Shown piece after piece: positions 36,957 through 46,445 of a stretch of 64,000 nt of DNA (within the stretch, counting starts at the first letter, position 1; each line of letters opens with the position of its first letter). The translations under genes and the position numbers were made by a program. The DNA comes from Fibrobacterota bacterium (GTDB lineage Bacteria; Fibrobacterota; Chitinivibrionia; Chitinivibrionales; Chitinispirillaceae). The stretch spans positions 1-64,000 of the forward strand of contig JAEYNR010000039.1 of assembly GCA_023412475.1 (NCBI GenBank). The letters run 5' to 3'. The notes below the pieces were generated by a model. It searched no databases, was not told where the DNA came from, and was given only the letters and a program-made list of their open reading frames with translations.

Positions 36957-38195
36957 ATGTACAATCCGAAGATTTGTGTTGTTGGATTGGGATATGTAGG
37001 TTTACCCCTGGCCGTAGAGTTAGCTAAGTATTTTAATGTTACGGGTTTTGATATTAATGAATCCAGAATTAACAACCTGGTTTCAGGCTTTGACCCTACC
37101 GGCGAAACAGATAGCCAAACACTCAAATCTTCTACATTAAGTTATGCTTCTGATCCATCATTGCTTAAAGAAGCCGACTTTATAATAGTTGCTGTTCCTA
37201 CACCCATCGATGAGCATAAGTCTCCGGATTTGACCCCTCTTTACCGTTCATCAGAAACGGTTGGTAAAAACCTTAAGAAAGGCGCAATAGTAGTTTATGA
37301 GTCTACCGTATATCCGGGAGTAACAGAAGAAGAGTGTGTTCCAGTGCTGGAGCGATTTTCGGGAATGAAATGGAAAAAGGATTTTTTTGTGGGATATTCA
37401 CCCGAGAGAATCAATCCCGGTGATAAAGTGCATACAGTTTCTAAAATTACCAAAATTGTTTCAGGTGATTGTGCAGAAACCCTGGAAAAAGTTGCACATG
37501 TGTACGGTACCGCTGTTACGGCCGGTGTTTACAAAGCCTCTTGTATCAAAGTAGCAGAAGCAGCCAAAGTGATTGAAAATACCCAAAGAGACATCAATAT
37601 AGCATTAATGAATGAGCTGAAAATAATTTTTGATAAAATGAACGTTTCTACCAAAGAGGTGTTGCAGGCTGCTGGTACCAAATGGAACTTTCTCCCTTTT
37701 GAACCTGGTCTGGTTGGGGGTCATTGTATCGGTGTCGATCCTTATTATCTGGCTTATAAAGCTGAAGAAATCGGGCATCATCCACAGATAATCATGGCCG
37801 GAAGGCGTATTAATGATGCAATGGGCAGATATTTTGGACGGGAACTGATCAAGAAAATGATTCACAAAAGAATCACTATAATGAGTGCTGATGTGCTTAT
37901 TTTGGGTATTACCTTTAAAGAGAACGTTCCTGATATCAGAAACTCCAGAGTTATTGATATCATTAAGGAACTTGAGGATTTTGGAATTAATGTTCATGTG
38001 TGGGATCCTGTGGCAAACCCCGAAGAGGTAAAAAAGGAATATGGAATAGACCTTATTGAAAATGTTCATAATAAGACATTTGATTCTATTCTTTTAGCGG
38101 TAAAGCACAGTCAATTTATCAATATGAGTAAAGATGGTTTTCAGAAGTTACTATCATCTGACGGCTTATTTTATGATATTAAAGAGGTCTTATAG
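36957..38195 (+). CDS. UDP-N-acetylhexosamine dehydrogenase (VipA/TviB/WbpO type)
   Basis: A 412-residue nucleotide-sugar dehydrogenase. It has an N-terminal NAD domain (GLGYVGLPLA), a middle domain with the catalytic Cys257 in GGHCIGVDPYYL, and a C-terminal UDP-binding domain (LGITFKENVPDIRNS). The segment NPGDKVHTVSKITKIVSGD is typical of enzymes acting on UDP-GlcNAc or UDP-GalNAc rather than UDP-glucose. Product: a UDP-N-acetylhexosaminuronic acid for the surface polysaccharide. It works with the preceding epimerase. The SLBB export gene starts 1 nt after its stop. Confidence 0.9.
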   Translation: MYNPKICVVGLGYVGLPLAVELAKYFNVTGFDINESRINNLVSGFDPTGETDSQTLKSSTLSYASDPSLLKEADFIIVAVPTPIDEHKSPDLTPLYRSSETVGKNLKKGAIVVYESTVYPGVTEEECVPVLERFSGMKWKKDFFVGYSPERINPGDKVHTVSKITKIVSGDCAETLEKVAHVYGTAVTAGVYKASCIKVAEAAKVIENTQRDINIALMNELKIIFDKMNVSTKEVLQAAGTKWNFLPFEPGLVGGHCIGVDPYYLAYKAEEIGHHPQIIMAGRRINDAMGRYFGRELIKKMIHKRITIMSADVLILGITFKENVPDIRNSRVIDIIKELEDFGINVHVWDPVANPEEVKKEYGIDLIENVHNKTFDSILLAVKHSQFINMSKDGFQKLLSSDGLFYDIKEVL

Positions 38196-38196
38196 G

Positions 38197-40620
38197 ATGA
38201 ATTCGAATTGGTTCTTTTTTCTTTTCTTTTTTTCTGTAGTTTCTCTTAATTACGGGCAAACTAAATCAAATGCAGATCTGCTTCTGCTTAAAAAGCTTGG
38301 GAGCAGTCTGCCAAAAGACAAGATTGAATATTCAGATGATGTCAATCGTTTATTGAATAGTTACACTACAAAAAATGATACAGCCGTAACAGACTCTACT
38401 GACAGTCTTTCAATCGATTCAACTGTTTCTAAAGATACTGTTAAGCTTTCGGTGTACCAGAAACTCATCAAAGGTGAAAACATTAATCCTGACAGTATGC
38501 TTACAGATATTAATATCTTTGGCTACGATCTTTTTAATAAACAGCAGCCCTCTACTTTTACTCCAACAGAGGCAGCTTCGGTTCCGGCAGATTACCCGAT
38601 CAATGCTGGTGATGAGATTAATCTTCTGCTATGGGGAAGAATAAATGAAGAATACAATTTAGAGGTCTCCAGAGACGGCACCATTAACATTCCCAGGATT
38701 GGACCGGTTTCTGTTGCCAACCAGACTTTTACAAGCATGAAAAAGAATATAACCGATAGAATTGAAAAAATCGAAGGCGTTAATTCCACCATTTCCATGG
38801 GAAAATTAAGAACGATCGGTGTATATATTGTAGGTGAAGTAAAAACACCTGGTTTTTATACTGTTAGTGCTCTTTCAAATGTTACAAATGCACTCTTTTA
38901 CGCAGGCGGGCCCACTCACAATGGCTCCCTGAGAAATGTTCAGTTAAAACGCAATGGCAAAGTTATTACCACAATTGATTTTTATGATTTTCTTTTATCA
39001 GGAAACGACCGCAGCAACCTTAGACTGCAATCAGGTGATGTTATCATGGTTCCTCTGATTAAAGAAATGGCCGCTGTTGTGGGTAACGTTAGAAGAAGTG
39101 CTTTGTATGAATTAAAAGGGAAAGAAGATTTGCAAAGTATTATCGGACTGGCTGGCGGTATAACTCCTGCTGCCTGGGTAAACAGAATCCAGATTGAACG
39201 CTACTTCAACAACAGCAAAAAAATTGTTCTGGATATCGATTCTATGAGTCAGAAATTTGCGAACTTCGAAATCATTGATGGTGATATAGTTAAAATATAC
39301 CCGGTCCTGGAAAAAGATAAAAATGCTGTTTATCTCAGTGGAAACATTTTGAGGCCGGGCAAATATGAGTTCCGTGAAGGAATGAAGATTACTGATATTA
39401 TCCCCAATTACCACAGTCTGCTTCCGGAAACTTATTTCGAGTATGCTATCATATTACGGCAGGAACCTCCTTCATTTTTAAACCGAATCATAGCATTTGA
39501 TCTTAAACAGATACTCGAAAACCCAGATTCTCACCATAACATTCTTTTACAGGAAAGAGACCAGATCGTAATCTATGACAGAGATTTTTTTGAGCCTGAT
39601 CGCTCCATTTCCATTGAAGGTGCGGTAACAAAAGAAGGAAAATATAAGCTACTAAACAATATGAAAATACGTGATCTGATTCTTCAGGCCGGTGGACTAA
39701 GTGATGAAGCAAGTAATAATCGAGGTGAATTGTATAGAAGGGTCTCTATTAACAATGAGTCTATATCAATAGAAAAATTGGATTTTTCTATTGATAAGGC
39801 TATGACAGATGATCCTCAGCACAATCTAGTTTTACAAAAATCAGATCGTGTTTTCATCAGAAGTAAAAAGGGATGGGAGGATGAGCGAAAAGTAACCTTG
39901 TCAGGGCAGTTTGTTTACCCTGGAACTTATGTCCTCTTCGAAAAAGAAACTCTCGGTGATTTAATAAAAAGAGCTGGCGGTTATAAAGATGATGCATATC
40001 TTGCTGCTGCAGTTTTTAGCAGACATTCTATCGGTGAACTGCAGAAAAATTATGCCCAGGAGTACTCTAAACAGACAGAAATGGAGATCCTTAATTTATC
40101 CTCAGATGCTGCCGGAAAACTTGATCCTGAGTTGGTCAAGCAGATAACCAATCAACAATTATCCTTAACGAAAAAAAGTGACGAGAAAATTGTGAGTGGA
40201 AGAGTTATTATTGATCTAAATAATGAAAACAACTATGGTGACTTCTTCTTGGAAGATGGTGATGAATTGCATGTTCCCAGAAACAGCAACATCGTTTCTG
40301 TTGTAGGTGAAGTATTTAACCCTTCCACTTTTAAATTCGAAGTGCATAACAGTAAAGTCTCAGATGTCATCGAAACAGCAGGTGGAATGAAGAAAAATGC
40401 TGATAAGAGGCGAATCTACATTATAAAAGCTAATGGTAAGATTGTGACAAATAAAAGTATTAAAATTCTTTCCAGTAATCTGGAACCTGGAGATGCTGTT
40501 GTAGTTCCACAAAGAATTAAATATTCTAAAGGATTTGGCGAATCTATCAAAACAGTTTTTGAAACCCTTGGGGCCCTTACTACTGTTATTACTCTGATTA
40601 TTGCTTTGAAGTCTTTGTGA
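38197..40620 (+). CDS. SLBB-domain polysaccharide export protein (Wza-like)
   Basis: An 807-residue secreted protein. An in-frame start at 38134 lies inside the dehydrogenase gene. The ATG at 38197 has AGAGG about 10 nt upstream and opens a good signal peptide (1-20, ending NYGQ). After a Ser/Asp-rich linker there is a polysaccharide-export (Poly_export) domain beginning INAGDEINLLLWGRINEEY (about 133-151). Several SLBB domains follow (pattern VxGEVxxPGxYxxxxxxxxxDLIxxAGG, at least five). A single C-terminal hydrophobic helix, ALTTVITLIIALKSL, closes the protein. It would form the outer-membrane/periplasmic channel for the polysaccharide. It has no lipobox, unlike Escherichia coli Wza. Confidence 0.9.
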   Translation: MNSNWFFFLFFFSVVSLNYGQTKSNADLLLLKKLGSSLPKDKIEYSDDVNRLLNSYTTKNDTAVTDSTDSLSIDSTVSKDTVKLSVYQKLIKGENINPDSMLTDINIFGYDLFNKQQPSTFTPTEAASVPADYPINAGDEINLLLWGRINEEYNLEVSRDGTINIPRIGPVSVANQTFTSMKKNITDRIEKIEGVNSTISMGKLRTIGVYIVGEVKTPGFYTVSALSNVTNALFYAGGPTHNGSLRNVQLKRNGKVITTIDFYDFLLSGNDRSNLRLQSGDVIMVPLIKEMAAVVGNVRRSALYELKGKEDLQSIIGLAGGITPAAWVNRIQIERYFNNSKKIVLDIDSMSQKFANFEIIDGDIVKIYPVLEKDKNAVYLSGNILRPGKYEFREGMKITDIIPNYHSLLPETYFEYAIILRQEPPSFLNRIIAFDLKQILENPDSHHNILLQERDQIVIYDRDFFEPDRSISIEGAVTKEGKYKLLNNMKIRDLILQAGGLSDEASNNRGELYRRVSINNESISIEKLDFSIDKAMTDDPQHNLVLQKSDRVFIRSKKGWEDERKVTLSGQFVYPGTYVLFEKETLGDLIKRAGGYKDDAYLAAAVFSRHSIGELQKNYAQEYSKQTEMEILNLSSDAAGKLDPELVKQITNQQLSLTKKSDEKIVSGRVIIDLNNENNYGDFFLEDGDELHVPRNSNIVSVVGEVFNPSTFKFEVHNSKVSDVIETAGGMKKNADKRRIYIIKANGKIVTNKSIKILSSNLEPGDAVVVPQRIKYSKGFGESIKTVFETLGALTTVITLIIALKSL

Positions 40621-40778
40621 TGGAAATTAAGATTACAAATGCAAAACACTAAAAATCAGTATGCTGTAATAGCCATTGAACACTGTTAAAAGATATTAAA
40701 ATGGCGGTATTCTGAATTGGGATAGAAGTAATTTGACACTACAGCATCTTTTTAGATCAGATGTTTCTAAGGTAACTT

Positions 40779-41903
40779 ATGAAGATTATACATATTATTC
40801 AAGGTGGTGTTGGTGGAACTCTTGAATATTTAAAACTTTTGATTCCAAGGCTTGAAAATCATGGCTTTGAAAACAAAGTTATCTGCCACAGTGAAATTAG
40901 TGAAGAACTGAACAAACTCTGCATTAAAACTTTTACAATTGATATGAGTAGAGAGATATCTCTGAAAGATGATTCGATTTCTTTAATTAACATCTACAAG
41001 GTTTTAAAATCATATAAACCTGATATATGCTATCTTCATAGCTCAAAAGCCGGAGCACTAGGTAGACTCGCCTGTTTTTTTACCAGAACTAAATGTATAT
41101 ATAATCCACACGGCTGGTCTTTTGCAATGAAAACAGGTTATAAAACTAAATTATTATATATCTTCATTGAAAAATTATTATCTCTTCTCTGCAGCAGAAT
41201 TATTTTGATTTCTGATGCTGAAATGTCAATTGCCAAGCTTTATAATATTGCTCCTGAAAACAAATTTAATACCATTTACAACGGCATTGATATCAATAAA
41301 TTTTCTAATGCATTGGCTGTAGACCGCAAGTCAGTTTTAGATTCAAATGATAAAAACGTAGTAATCGGTATGGTGGGCAGGCTTACTGAACAGAAGGATC
41401 CGCTTAAATTTATTAGAATTTCAGCGGAAATTTTGAAAGTAATTAAAAATGCAAAGTTTATCCTGGTTGGTGATGGAAACCTGCGTGAAAAAACTTTAAA
41501 TTTAGCAAAAGAATTAGGTGTATCAGATAATCTGGTTTTAACTGGATGGGTAAAAAACCCGGAATCCTATATTAAAGCTTTTGATATTGCTGTACTGACA
41601 TCCAGGTGGGAAGGTTTTGGACTGGTATTGGCTGAATATATGGCTGCAGGTAAACCAATTGTTGCTTCGAACATTGATGGGATTCCAAATGTGATTACCG
41701 ATAGATTTGATGGTTTGCTGGCTGCACCTGGAGATGTCAATGATTTCGTATCTAAGATTCTATCAATAATTAGCGACAAAAAGTTGTCAGACAAGCTTGT
41801 TCAAAATGCAATAAACACTGTTAAAACCAAATTTTCAGTCGATAGGGTCATAATCGAACATGCGCAATTATTTGATAAAATTATAAATAAAAAGGAGCCT
41901 TAA
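40779..41903 (+). CDS. Family 4 glycosyltransferase
   Basis: A 374-residue GT-B enzyme. The N-terminal domain begins KIIHIIQGGVGGTLEYLKLL. The C-terminal domain has the donor-binding region MVGRLTEQKDPLKF and the E-x7-E motif in SRWEGFGLVLAEYMAAGKPIV. It transfers a sugar, with retention, onto the growing repeat unit on the cytoplasmic face of the membrane. Acceptor and sugar are unknown. It lies 158 nt after the export gene and 13 nt before the GT2 gene. Confidence 0.9.
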   Translation: MKIIHIIQGGVGGTLEYLKLLIPRLENHGFENKVICHSEISEELNKLCIKTFTIDMSREISLKDDSISLINIYKVLKSYKPDICYLHSSKAGALGRLACFFTRTKCIYNPHGWSFAMKTGYKTKLLYIFIEKLLSLLCSRIILISDAEMSIAKLYNIAPENKFNTIYNGIDINKFSNALAVDRKSVLDSNDKNVVIGMVGRLTEQKDPLKFIRISAEILKVIKNAKFILVGDGNLREKTLNLAKELGVSDNLVLTGWVKNPESYIKAFDIAVLTSRWEGFGLVLAEYMAAGKPIVASNIDGIPNVITDRFDGLLAAPGDVNDFVSKILSIISDKKLSDKLVQNAINTVKTKFSVDRVIIEHAQLFDKIINKKEP

Positions 41904-41916
41904 CTGTAGATTCACC

Positions 41917-42966
41917 ATGACAGAAACTGATTCATTTTATAAGCCATCTATGGTATCGCCTCTTGTTTCTTTCATTATTCCTGTTCGTAATCTTGAATAT
42001 CTCCTTGATAGGTGCATTCAATCAATTCTGAATCAAAACTACTCCAATTATGAAATTATTGCAGTAGAAAACGGCTCCACTGATTCAACATGGGAAATTC
42101 TTCTCTCCTTATCAAAAAATGATAATCGAATAAGACCGTTTCAACTGACTAACATTGTTGGAGTTTCTGCCGCCAGAAATTTCGGCTTGGAAAATGCGAA
42201 GGGTGAATATGTTTGCTTTGTAGATGGCGATGATTTTATTTACCCTGATTTTATAAAACTTATGATTGAGCCTTTGATTAATAACCAAGCAGATTTTTCC
42301 ATCTGTGATATTACCTATGATGGTAAAAAGAGAGGCAATCGAGCCTTTCCAAAAAACCGGTTTGATTTTTCATCTGAATCCGACTTTATACTCGGTCTAA
42401 GGCTTAGTGCAGGCTCTTCCTGTGCCAAAGTTTTCAAAAGTAATTTACTTGGTTCTACAAAATTTCCAGCTCTTTCTATAGGTGAAGACAGCCTTTTCAT
42501 GCTCGAAATTTATTCAAAAAAACCAATACTTCATTATGTTCCCTACATTGGATATTTCTACTATCAGAATCCATCTTCTGCTACTCATGATCTTACAGAA
42601 TCAAAAATTAATTCCAATTTCTCTTTTTTTAAACATGGTAAAACTATTTTACAGGATTATGGACTTTGGCAAATCGCTGGAAATTACTGGAAGACTAGAG
42701 CCAAAACAAACTCAATAGAACGTTTTCAAAAGATTAAAAATCGTAATCTTAAAGTTTACTGGAAAAAAAGCTTCATTTCATTTTTGAAGAGTGATTTTTT
42801 TGATAACAGCTTAATCAAGCAATTGGTTATTGTCGCATTTAAAATTTCTCCTATATTTTTATTGGAGTTTATTTTTTTAATGCGCTCTATAATATTTAAC
42901 GTTGCCCGTTTCTTTGTTAATCAAAAGAGCAATGTTACAAGGAGATTAACTGGAAGATTGAATTAA
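41917..42966 (+). CDS. Family 2 glycosyltransferase
   Basis: A 349-residue GT-A enzyme with SFIIPVRNLEYLLDRCIQS, the nucleotide-binding VENGSTDSTWEIL and the metal-binding DGDDFI motif (about 107-112). A C-terminal region with a short hydrophobic stretch (about 300-320) follows. It is the last gene of the rightward run. Its 3' end overlaps the oppositely oriented GT4 gene by 21 nt. Role: addition of one sugar of the surface polysaccharide. Confidence 0.9.
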   Translation: MTETDSFYKPSMVSPLVSFIIPVRNLEYLLDRCIQSILNQNYSNYEIIAVENGSTDSTWEILLSLSKNDNRIRPFQLTNIVGVSAARNFGLENAKGEYVCFVDGDDFIYPDFIKLMIEPLINNQADFSICDITYDGKKRGNRAFPKNRFDFSSESDFILGLRLSAGSSCAKVFKSNLLGSTKFPALSIGEDSLFMLEIYSKKPILHYVPYIGYFYYQNPSSATHDLTESKINSNFSFFKHGKTILQDYGLWQIAGNYWKTRAKTNSIERFQKIKNRNLKVYWKKSFISFLKSDFFDNSLIKQLVIVAFKISPIFLLEFIFLMRSIIFNVARFFVNQKSNVTRRLTGRLN

Positions 42967-43947
42967 TTTTATCAGTTGATCTTTTCCATACTGTGCATCA
43001 AAAGGGTTTTGAATCCTTTTAATTTTCCTGTTACGCACAGCTTCCGCAATTTTTCCATAATCTTTAAATTCAAAAAGGTTTTCCTGAGGAAGAATAAATT
43101 TATTTACATTCATATTATAAGCAATACAAAGACAATTTGCTTCCATAGCTTCTAGTAATACCATTGGCATCATCTCATAATTATTCCATGAGGGAAAAAA
43201 GAAAAATTGCACACCATTTAAAATCGATATTACATCATTTTGAAAACCACAATAATAAACAGCCCCTTCCAAAAGTGTTTTATTTCTTTCATGAAATCGT
43301 TGTACTTCTTCTCTTTCTGGACCATCACCAATGTATAAATAACAATAATCTTTTGTACCAAGCACTTTAGCGAGCTCTAATAGGTGTACTGAATTTTTAC
43401 CTTTTTTCATTCCCCCAGCAAAGGCAATTATTTTTCTTTTTCCAGACCAATTTCTTATTTTTTCATTTAATACATTATCTTGCATCATTTCATGATCTAT
43501 ATAATTGCTTATATAGAATAATTTTCCAGGGAAGATCTTCTCTGCGGTATCCCTTTCAGCAGGAGTAATCAGTACCGCTTTTCTTATAAATACACGCAAA
43601 ACCATAAAAATTGTTTTGGTTAACGAAGTATATTGAAAATGTCTCACGTATATGATTTTTACCCTATTGAAAAAGAATATCTTTAGTAAGCAACATATCA
43701 TTATTGTTTTTGTTGTATGACAAAAGAATAAACATTCTTTTTTTATTATCTTTTTTAGAAGATTGAAAAACATTATTACGTAGTTTTTAAACAAAATAAC
43801 ATTCTTTTCATTTTCTCTTTCAGGATCCTTAATAGCATAAACAAATGAATAAACACCCTTCATTTCATTCAATGTATCCTGGTAGGTTAAGGCAACCCGT
43901 TCTGCACCGCCATATCGAAATCGGTCTAGAAGATGAATACAGATCAA
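42946..43947 (-). CDS. Family 4-type glycosyltransferase
   Basis: A 333-residue GT-B enzyme. The N-terminus HLLDRFRYGGAERVALTYQ is the classic acceptor-side motif. The C-terminal half has FAGGMKKGKNSVHLLEL and the acidic donor-binding region SWNNYEMMPMVLLEAMEANC. It is slightly shorter than the usual 360-380. It is the last gene of the leftward polysaccharide operon. Its ATG overlaps the Wzy-like gene stop (ATGA), and its end overlaps the convergent GT2 gene. Confidence 0.87.
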   Translation of the reverse strand: MICIHLLDRFRYGGAERVALTYQDTLNEMKGVYSFVYAIKDPERENEKNVILFKNYVIMFFNLLKKIIKKECLFFCHTTKTIMICCLLKIFFFNRVKIIYVRHFQYTSLTKTIFMVLRVFIRKAVLITPAERDTAEKIFPGKLFYISNYIDHEMMQDNVLNEKIRNWSGKRKIIAFAGGMKKGKNSVHLLELAKVLGTKDYCYLYIGDGPEREEVQRFHERNKTLLEGAVYYCGFQNDVISILNGVQFFFFPSWNNYEMMPMVLLEAMEANCLCIAYNMNVNKFILPQENLFEFKDYGKIAEAVRNRKIKRIQNPFDAQYGKDQLIKLIQSSS

Positions 43948-45353
43948 AACACCTTCTTTTCTTGATATTTATCTATCACAACTTGGTCTTTATTATTGTT
44001 ATTTTTAAAAATCGGACCAATGATAATTGTTGCTGACAACAAAAACCACTGATTAAGATATTCAACAAATCCAAAAGAAAAACATAATAAAAAATTAGTC
44101 ATCCATAAAAATATCGCTTCTCTTTGCCATTTAAGAAGATGCCTCTTTTTATATCGATATTTTAAATAAATAATTAACAATCCTGCGAAACTAAAAATGA
44201 TCCACGTTATTCCAAAATCTGCTAAATATCGGAAAAAATGGGATTGAATATTGGATCTTTCTCTTGATGTCTCTGATGTCATTCCCCACTTTGGAAGATA
44301 ATCATAAACTATATACTTTTCATTCGAAAAACCTACTCCTAAGGGATTATCCTTAAACAGATTTAATGCTCCTGCAATGGACCCAATTCTTGTAGATGAT
44401 GATATATCTTTATTACTCTTGAACAAAAACACTCGATTAACAATTCGATAATATGTTTCGTAATAAGTTACAAAAATATAAATAAATCCTACACAAATTA
44501 TCAGCACAAAAAGAAGCCTTTTTAGCGTTAACCTTTTTCTAAAAGAAAAGGAAAATATGAATAGCACATTTATTGAGGCAATTATGTAAGAAGTTGTGGA
44601 AAATGAAAATATTAGACATCCGAACGAAAGCACTATCATAAGAAGATCAAATATTTTTCCGAATGAATAATATCCATTGAGATAACGGCATAAGACAAAT
44701 GGAAATACATACAACAAAAAAAAAGTAGATAAAACAGCAGGCTCATGAAACGTACCTTTAACTCTGAATTCCATTAAAGCATTTGACTTTAATTGAGCAA
44801 TTCCAGTCCAACTTCCCTCTATATATTTGTATAAAAATGAAGAATAATATTCTGAAATGACATTTTTGATACCTAATATAAGTAATATTTGTATTATAGA
44901 AACTATAATAACAATCACAACAGGAATCATAATAAAAAGAAAAAGCCTTTTCTGGCTTATCCTATTCACTGTATATTGAATGCCACAGAGTGGAATCAGT
45001 ATGAACGCAAAAAATTCTACTGCCAGTTTTATTGAAGATAATATCCCGTTTATTTCAAACTTTAAAGATGCTAATGCGACACTAACCCAATTACAAGTAA
45101 TAAAGATTAATGCTATAAATAAAGTTACTTTAAATTTCTTTACAGCATCTTTACGCAGAGTGCATATACAGACAGTACCTAAAGCAAAGAAATATATTCT
45201 GGCAAGATCCTGGAATTGGATTTTATTAAGAAAAACATTAGGAAAAGCACAAAAAGGTATCAGTAAGAATGGAACAACATAAAACCACTCTTTGGATATA
45301 GCAAATAAAGACTTACTTTTAACAGCTTCTTGTTTTGAAACATTGTGTATCAC
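43944..45353 (-). CDS. O-antigen polymerase/ligase-like membrane protein (Wzy type)
   Basis: A 469-residue polytopic protein with about 12 hydrophobic helices and a larger periplasmic loop around residues 170-220 containing RVKGTFHEPAVLST. A second loop, about 310-375, contains GVGFSNEKYI. Such loops with G/H-E or G-x-G-F motifs mark Wzy/WaaL-type proteins that join or transfer lipid-linked glycans outside the inner membrane. In this operon, polymerase is more likely than ligase. It starts 1 nt after the GT2 stop and overlaps the next GT4 by 4 nt. Confidence 0.82.
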   Translation of the reverse strand: MIHNVSKQEAVKSKSLFAISKEWFYVVPFLLIPFCAFPNVFLNKIQFQDLARIYFFALGTVCICTLRKDAVKKFKVTLFIALIFITCNWVSVALASLKFEINGILSSIKLAVEFFAFILIPLCGIQYTVNRISQKRLFLFIMIPVVIVIIVSIIQILLILGIKNVISEYYSSFLYKYIEGSWTGIAQLKSNALMEFRVKGTFHEPAVLSTFFLLYVFPFVLCRYLNGYYSFGKIFDLLMIVLSFGCLIFSFSTTSYIIASINVLFIFSFSFRKRLTLKRLLFVLIICVGFIYIFVTYYETYYRIVNRVFLFKSNKDISSSTRIGSIAGALNLFKDNPLGVGFSNEKYIVYDYLPKWGMTSETSRERSNIQSHFFRYLADFGITWIIFSFAGLLIIYLKYRYKKRHLLKWQREAIFLWMTNFLLCFSFGFVEYLNQWFLLSATIIIGPIFKNNNNKDQVVIDKYQEKKVF

Positions 45354-45354
45354 A

Positions 45355-46272
45355 CTATTTTACCGACCATCTTTTTTGCAAACCCTGAGCCACTCTGCAC
45401 ATATCTAAAACTTTATAAACAGAATTCTTTGGAAGAATTTTTAAAAACATCAATTTCAGTACAAGTTTTAAGATGGTAACTAACCAGTGCTTAAAAGGTG
45501 GGTTTAATCCTAAGTCTTTATTTATTCTGCATATTTCCTTATACATATTAATGTAATTATTCAATGAAGAGGATAATCCACCATACAAAACGGAACTCAC
45601 ATCAACCGCGCAATAATAAGGATCTTTATTTTTCAAACTTTTCAATAAGAATTCCGTATCACCAGCAATCAAATAACTAGTGTTGAAAGGTTGGGGATCG
45701 ATAAATAATGATTTATGTTGAAATATCGTTGCATGGTCTGGGAGTTCAGGCCTGAAAAAAACCCATTTCCCTTTCATCTCAGACCAGGAACGTTCTTTCT
45801 TTTCAATAACAGTTCTGTTTTCCGGGCTGATATATATAGCATTTCCAAAAACAAGCTCATGTTCAGGAAAAGCCTTTGAAAGAAAAGGGGCAACTTGCTC
45901 TAAAGCAGTATCTGAAGCCAACTCATCTCCTGAGCCAATAAAGATTATCCAATCACCCTGAATGTATTTGCTTGCCTTATTCCAGGCATCATAAATTCCT
46001 GTATCTTTTTCACTGAACCAAAAATCTATGCAATCTTCATTTTGTTTTAAGATTTCAACTGTTCCGTCCTTTGAATCACCATCCGCTATAATCCATTGAA
46101 TATTTGGATAGGACTGTTTGCGAATCGAATTTATTGTCCAAGGAAGAGATTTCTCTGTATTGTAGGTAGAGGTAATAATAGTTATTACAGGAAGATCAAA
46201 AGATCTCTGGGATTGCCAGTTCTTTCGAGCTCCACCGGATTTCTCATAAATATTATTTTTAATATTATTCAT
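45355..46272 (-). CDS. Family 2 glycosyltransferase
   Basis: A 305-residue GT-A enzyme. After a basic N-terminus it has ITIITSTYNTEKSLPWTINS, QWIIADGDSKDGTVEIL and FIGSGDEL as the metal-binding position (S-G-D instead of D-x-D, common in the WcaA-like subgroup). Similar proteins act in colanic-acid-like and O-antigen pathways. It lies 173 nt downstream of the GT4 gene at 46446, the largest gap inside this part of the operon. Confidence 0.87.
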   Translation of the reverse strand: MNNIKNNIYEKSGGARKNWQSQRSFDLPVITIITSTYNTEKSLPWTINSIRKQSYPNIQWIIADGDSKDGTVEILKQNEDCIDFWFSEKDTGIYDAWNKASKYIQGDWIIFIGSGDELASDTALEQVAPFLSKAFPEHELVFGNAIYISPENRTVIEKKERSWSEMKGKWVFFRPELPDHATIFQHKSLFIDPQPFNTSYLIAGDTEFLLKSLKNKDPYYCAVDVSSVLYGGLSSSLNNYINMYKEICRINKDLGLNPPFKHWLVTILKLVLKLMFLKILPKNSVYKVLDMCRVAQGLQKRWSVK

Positions 46273-46445
46273 TGTATAAATAAAAGTTAATTATTATTCT
46301 ATCACTTATAGCTCATTGAGTTCGATTTTAGAAGAATAAACCGTTGTTGATTAATGTTTACTTGTGTTTTTTTTAATTGTTTAACCCAATGGTTTAGTTA
46401 CTCATTATCACTTATGAAATTATAAAAATTCCACAAATCATGATT

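Noticed and set aside
38134..38196. Longer start for the SLBB protein
   Set aside because: It lies within the dehydrogenase gene and would bury the signal peptide. The ATG at 38197 has a ribosome-binding site and begins the signal peptide.
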